Source: Betaproteobacteria bacterium
GTDB lineage: Bacteria > Pseudomonadota > Gammaproteobacteria > Burkholderiales > SG8-39
DNA: 64,000 nucleotides
Reading direction: 5' to 3'
Assembly: GCA_947482825.1 (NCBI GenBank)
Contig: CANKMT010000016.1
Span: forward strand, 1-64,000
Within the stretch, counting starts at the first letter, position 1; the number at the start of each line of letters is the position of its first letter. The position numbers were made by a program, and so were the translations under genes. Positions 61,066 to 64,000 of the stretch are shown piece by piece. Below the pieces are notes generated by a model. It was given only the letters and a program-made list of their open reading frames with translations. It was not told the DNA's origin and did not search any database.

Positions 61066-61371
61066 ATGCAAGCCACAGTCAGCCCGCTTACGCCCCGCAC
61101 CGCTTCGCTCAGTTTCCATGCCCGCGCCCGCATGCAGCAGCGGGGCATCCGCGAGTCCGCTTTGGACATGCTCCTCTCCTACGGCAAGGAGGCCCACGAC
61201 CACCACGGCGCGGTGATCTTGTATATGGACAAGGCCGCGCAGAAGCGGCTCGAAGCTGCCTCGCGCCTGAAGAGCGAGGTGCGTCGCCTCGCCGGCCTGT
61301 ACGCCGTGCTGTCGCGCCACGGGCAGGTCCTCACCGTCGGGCACCGCACCCGGCGGATCAACCGGGTTTAG
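61066..61371 (+). CDS. DUF4258-like small protein
   Basis: The 101-residue protein contains SFHARARMQQRGIRESALDMLLSYG, the R-x-x-x-R-G-I arrangement seen in DUF4258 proteins that have a ribonuclease-toxin-like fold, and ends VLTVGHRTRRI. The ribosome site ttggagga is strong. A small ggctca/tgagcc hairpin lies just upstream at 61004-61020. No antitoxin partner is obvious. The DUF assignment is by pattern only. Confidence 0.6.
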   Translation: MQATVSPLTPRTASLSFHARARMQQRGIRESALDMLLSYGKEAHDHHGAVILYMDKAAQKRLEAASRLKSEVRRLAGLYAVLSRHGQVLTVGHRTRRINRV

Positions 61372-61377
61372 CGCGCC

Positions 61378-61674
61378 ATGTTTCGTTCACCGGCGATCAG
61401 CTTGCGTGTTGGGGAGCCGAATGCGCGGCTCGATGCGTTGCTGGAGAAGGTGGGGGTGGAGACTGCGGCTTGCATCCGTGCCGGGCGGGAGAGCGTGCGG
61501 CGCGACCTGGCCGAGGCGCTGGAAGAGCAGGGGTATGTGGGGACGGGCGAGGGGAGCGTGCTGGTGGTGGGGATGGGGAAGCCCAAGGCGAAGGAGCTGG
61601 GGCGGAGGTTGAGGCAGAGGGCGGTGATTTTTCACCGGAAGGGGGAGAGGACGGAGCTGGTTTTTGTGGGGTAG
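61378..61674 (+). CDS. Hypothetical protein, basic, unrecognised
   Basis: The 98-residue ORF starts 6 bp after the previous gene. It has an N-terminal helical half (NARLDALLEKVGVETAACIRAGRESVRRDLAEALEEQGY) and a C-terminal half rich in Lys and Arg. The base composition becomes markedly G-rich (ggtggggatggggaag) toward the end. I do not recognise a family. The strand and spacing support it, but it could be a chance ORF. Confidence 0.45.
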   Translation: MFRSPAISLRVGEPNARLDALLEKVGVETAACIRAGRESVRRDLAEALEEQGYVGTGEGSVLVVGMGKPKAKELGRRLRQRAVIFHRKGERTELVFVG

Positions 61675-61810
61675 GTATAACAGAAGTGGTAATTGGATTG
61701 GCTTGGGAGGCGCGTGGATGTTAGGTCTACGAGAATAGAAGTTTAACAATCAGGCATCCAAAGACGGTACTTATGTCGTCCGCGACGACGGACTGAGATC
61801 CGGATTGTCC

Positions 61811-61839
61811 TTTACAAAAAGTTACCCAACGGGTAATAT
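61811..61839 (+). promoter_or_regulatory. Promoter with internal operator, XRE module
   Basis: TTTACA (61811-61816), a 17-bp spacer and TAATAT (61834-61839) form a good promoter 29 bp before the next gene. The spacer and -10 contain the perfect palindrome ttaccc-aac-gggtaa (61822-61836). The XRE protein encoded second in the operon is the likely repressor. The rest of the 61675-61868 gap shows nothing else. Confidence 0.65.
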
Positions 61840-61868
61840 TCAGGGGGTGCTTAGATATTGGAGACGCG

Positions 61869-62066
61869 ATGATCCGCAAAGGGCAAAAGGTCTACATCCG
61901 GCCCGAATGGCAGGACGACGGCGATGACGAATTCCTGTGGATCGCGATCGAGGACGAGGACCGCGGCCTGGTCAAGGTGGTGACCTTCATGCCAGAACTT
62001 CGATTTTCCCCTGTTTCATGGATCGAAACCCGGATGCTGATCGCAGGTGACTCAACCCTCTACTGA
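61869..62066 (+). CDS. Small acidic protein paired with XRE regulator
   Basis: The 65-residue protein (MIRKGQKVYIRPEWQDDGDD...) is of unknown family. It is acidic in the middle and looks like a small beta-rich fold. It overlaps the downstream XRE gene by 20 bp, so the two are coupled and probably act together, for example as an accessory module of a mobile element or a toxin-antitoxin-like pair. Confidence 0.65.
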   Translation: MIRKGQKVYIRPEWQDDGDDEFLWIAIEDEDRGLVKVVTFMPELRFSPVSWIETRMLIAGDSTLY

Positions 62067-62256
62067 CGTTCTGCGTGACGCCCGAACGAAACTTGGGCTG
62101 ACTCAGGCGCAGGCCGCGCGAATGGCATTCGTGTCACTGCGGGCTTGGATCAAGTATGAATCCGGCGAGCGAAAGATACCGGCGCCTACGTGGGCGGTCT
62201 TTCGTCTGCTCACAGGGATCGCTACGCTAGTCCAGATACGAAGCGAAACTCGATAA
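62047..62256 (+). CDS. XRE-family helix-turn-helix regulator
   Basis: The 69-residue protein starts at GTG 62047 and is almost wholly an HTH: DARTKLGLTQAQAARMAFVSLRAWIKYESGERKIPAPTWAVFRLLTG. It is likely to bind the ttacccaacgggtaa palindrome upstream of its operon and repress itself and the 65-residue partner. Small regulators of this type also occur as controllers near restriction-modification genes, and a methyltransferase lies 390 bp downstream. Confidence 0.78.
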   Translation: MTQPSTDVLRDARTKLGLTQAQAARMAFVSLRAWIKYESGERKIPAPTWAVFRLLTGIATLVQIRSETR

Positions 62257-62297
62257 ACCAGAGGTCTGATCAATTCATTCTAAGTGGAGAGCACAAG

Positions 62298-62573
62298 ATG
62301 ATCACTTCACGTGTCCCCGAATTTGAAACACCGACCTTTGACGGAATGAGGGCTTGGTTCAAGGCAATGGCCAAGCGCAGGCTGCTTTTTCACCCTGACG
62401 ATCCACCCACCAGGATTGTCTCGATCGAGAACGGTAACCGCGTGTTCAGCCGGCACGAATGTCGGTTGCTGAGGGCGATCCTTACCGAAATGTTCGAGCG
62501 TTTCGGTGATCAGGTTTACGAAGCGGCGTACCCAGTGGTCATGAAGGAGTTCCGTGCAATGATCAAGCGCTGA
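62298..62573 (+). CDS. Hypothetical protein upstream of DNA methyltransferase
   Basis: The 91-residue ORF starts at ATG 62298 behind agtggaga. The sequence (FETPTFDGMRAWFKAMAKRRLLFHPDDPPTRIVSIENG...) reads as a compact helical protein, not recognised. Homologues could be small plasmid or phage proteins. It is separate from the XRE gene by 41 bp and from the methyltransferase by 72 bp. Confidence 0.6.
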   Translation: MITSRVPEFETPTFDGMRAWFKAMAKRRLLFHPDDPPTRIVSIENGNRVFSRHECRLLRAILTEMFERFGDQVYEAAYPVVMKEFRAMIKR

Positions 62574-62645
62574 ACTTAGCGCTGCCGGTTTTGGAGGCCA
62601 TCGTCAATAAGGGCGCTCTTCGGATATCCTGGATAAACTGCAGAC

Positions 62646-63800
62646 ATGACTAAGAAGATAGGCAAGGTTGGCAACGTAAAGAAGGCCCCTCGAAATAAGG
62701 CGAGACAAGAAGTTGCTGAATATCGAGTTAACGGGCGGGCCGCATATCGCAAGTTGAGGTTTATCGATCTTTTCTGCGGTATCGGTGGGTTCCGGATTGC
62801 GTTCGAGCGGGCAGGGGCAGAGTGTGTTTTCTCCAGCGACTATGACCAGCACTCTCAGATCACGTATGAGGCAAACTTCAAAGAGAAGCCTCACGGAGAC
62901 ATCTATGAAGTTGCCGACGCCGATATCCCGGTGTTTGACATTTTGTGTGCGGGCTTCCCATGTCAGCCGTTCAGTATCGCCGGTGTCTCCAAGAAACTAA
63001 GTCTCGGTCGGAAGCACGGATTTGACGACGAAAAGCAAGGTAACCTGTTCTTCCGGATCGCCGATATCCTGAACTATCACCAACCCGCAGCGTTTGTACT
63101 TGAAAACGTGAAGAATCTGAAAAGTCACGACAAGGGTCGGACGTTTCAGATCATTTACGACACTCTAACTTCTGCACTTGGTTACCAAGTTCAGTACCGC
63201 GTGATCGACGCTCAAGGTCTTGTCCCGCAGCATCGGGAGAGAATTTTTCTGGTCGGATTTAAGCCGAGTCGTCTATTTGAGTTCCCGGATGTTCCGAAGT
63301 CCGGGCCCCGCCTAGGCTCGATACTGGAAGAGGACGTCGACAAGAAGTACACGCTTTCTGATCATCTCTGGAAATATCTCCAAGACTATGCAGACAAGCA
63401 CAAGGCTGCAGGTAACGGCTTCGGCTTTGGAATTGTCGGGGCCGACAGCGTGACCCGAACTTTGAGCGCGCGTTACCACAAGGATGGATCGGAAATTCTT
63501 GTGGGGCAGGCGCGCGGGAAGAATCCTCGTCGATTGACGCCTCGAGAATGCGCTCGGTTGATGGGCTATCCGAAGGACTTCAAAATTCCCGTATCCGACA
63601 CTCAGGCATACAGGCAGTTTGGAAATTCCGTAGTCGTGCCTGTGGTCGAGCGAATTGCGAAGAACGTAATGGAGGCTCTGGCTCGGCCGGTGGAAGAACG
63701 GCCGCTACTTGTCCTCAATGATGCAAAAAAGTCACGGCATTCAGCCTCTCCAACAAAGAGAGCTATGGGGAGCAGAAAAGGGAGTCGAGTTCTAGCGTGA
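62646..63800 (+). CDS. DNA (cytosine-5)-methyltransferase of a type II restriction-modification system
   Basis: The 384-residue enzyme methylates a cytosine C5 in a short target. All main motifs are in order: [16 protein letters not shown] near residue 39, [10 protein letters not shown] with catalytic Cys near 104, VI ENVKN near 150, [14 protein letters not shown] near 193, then a short target-recognition region, [17 protein letters not shown] near 297 and [12 protein letters not shown] near 325. The N-terminus is Lys-rich. Codon use appears more AT-rich than in the core genes, suggesting transfer. No restriction enzyme gene is seen upstream; the vsr gene follows, so the nuclease may lie beyond the right edge. 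Confidence 0.95.
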   Translation: MTKKIGKVGNVKKAPRNKARQEVAEYRVNGRAAYRKLRFIDLFCGIGGFRIAFERAGAECVFSSDYDQHSQITYEANFKEKPHGDIYEVADADIPVFDILCAGFPCQPFSIAGVSKKLSLGRKHGFDDEKQGNLFFRIADILNYHQPAAFVLENVKNLKSHDKGRTFQIIYDTLTSALGYQVQYRVIDAQGLVPQHRERIFLVGFKPSRLFEFPDVPKSGPRLGSILEEDVDKKYTLSDHLWKYLQDYADKHKAAGNGFGFGIVGADSVTRTLSARYHKDGSEILVGQARGKNPRRLTPRECARLMGYPKDFKIPVSDTQAYRQFGNSVVVPVVERIAKNVMEALARPVEERPLLVLNDAKKSRHSASPTKRAMGSRKGSRVLA

Positions 63801-63882
63801 CTTAGTCAAAATCAACCCAAGGTTCCCAATTCCAAGCGGTTGAATCGTATCGAAAGTGCGGGGAGTATCATCCTCCTCACCA

Positions 63883-64000
63883 ATGACCGATATCGTAGAT
63901 AAGAGGACGCGCAGCCGGATGATGTCCGGCATCCGCGGGTCGAATACATCTCCCGAACTAGCGGTTAGAAAGCATCTTCATGCCGCAGGGTTCCGGTATC
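63883..64000 (+). CDS. vsr: Very short patch repair endonuclease Vsr, N-terminal part
   Basis: The ATG at 63883 opens 39 codons that run off the window and match the Vsr N-terminus: KRTRSRMMSGIRGSNTSPEL, then AVRKHLHAAGFRY. Vsr nicks T:G mismatches caused by deamination of 5-methylcytosine and is typically encoded next to C5-methyltransferases, as here. It is not in the ORF track because it is partial. The 82-bp gap before it has no strong ribosome site. Confidence 0.9.
   Translation, partial: MTDIVDKRTRSRMMSGIRGSNTSPELAVRKHLHAAGFRY

Noticed and set aside
1-64000. CRISPR array, rRNA operon, tRNA genes, prophage or complete insertion sequence
   Set aside because: No regularly spaced repeats, no rRNA or tRNA sequence, and no transposase, integrase or phage structural gene was seen on either strand.

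Overview
The window is GC-rich, densely packed bacterial chromosome. Gene content points to a betaproteobacterium, probably Burkholderiales-like: a PsrA/FadE/thiolase/hydratase operon, Bug/TctABC-type transport, paired parE/parC, IclR regulators beside catabolic operons, and EgtD. This placement is inferred from families and codon bias; no rRNA, tRNA or CRISPR array is visible to confirm it.

Layout. (1) 1-6.7 kb, minus strand: fatty-acid beta-oxidation operon psrA-fadE-thiolase-hydratase/dehydrogenase with a perfect PsrA-type operator in front of psrA, then an AstE/AspA-type deacylase. (2) 6.8-8.1 kb: a C-terminal scrap of an ABC substrate-binding gene and an HTH antitoxin/PIN toxin pair whose toxin carries an in-frame stop. 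(3) 8.3-14 kb: a complete five-gene peptide/solute ABC transporter, then a gene remnant. (4) 14.3-24.5 kb: Atm1-type ABC exporter, PBP7-type peptidase, EgtD, IclR regulator, FMN-dependent 2-hydroxyacid dehydrogenase, a broken hybrid sensor kinase, and mnmC. (5) 24.6-33.7 kb: orphan TacA-type antitoxin, mmsA, and a mixed-strand catabolic patch (RraA-like, SMP-30 lactonase, 2-hydroxyacid dehydrogenase, enolase-superfamily dehydratase, TauD-like dioxygenase, DUF2817, intradiol dioxygenase), then an AbrB/RelE-type toxin-antitoxin pair. (6) 34-39.7 kb: alpha/beta hydrolase and parE-small ORF-parC; the small ORF carries a textbook sliding-clamp-binding pentapeptide. (7) 39.7-50.9 kb: one long co-directional operon (IclR, M24 peptidase, threonine-synthase-like enzyme, TctC-TctB-TctA, molybdenum hydroxylase large subunit, two luciferase-like monooxygenases, flavin reductase) that looks like an uncharacterised uptake-and-degradation pathway. 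(8) 51-57.9 kb: diguanylate cyclase, NnrU-like protein, RidA-like, HD hydrolase, folE, MetE-like, NHL-repeat protein, WYL regulator. (9) 57.9-64 kb: accessory tract with higBA, orphan AbrB antitoxin, fosmidomycin-resistance-type MFS transporter, two tandem minimal nucleotidyltransferases, small ORFs, an XRE module with its own operator, a C5-cytosine methyltransferase and the start of vsr. The methyltransferase looks more AT-rich than its surroundings, suggesting transfer.

Three otherwise well-preserved reading frames are broken by single-base-type lesions (PIN toxin TGA, sensor kinase TAG, and a probable lost base at the start of the first luciferase-like gene). These are either recent decay or consensus errors. 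A dispersed REP-like motif occurs at 16.2, 26.7 and 56.6 kb, and a second 65-bp noncoding repeat occurs at 24.6 and 33.9 kb.
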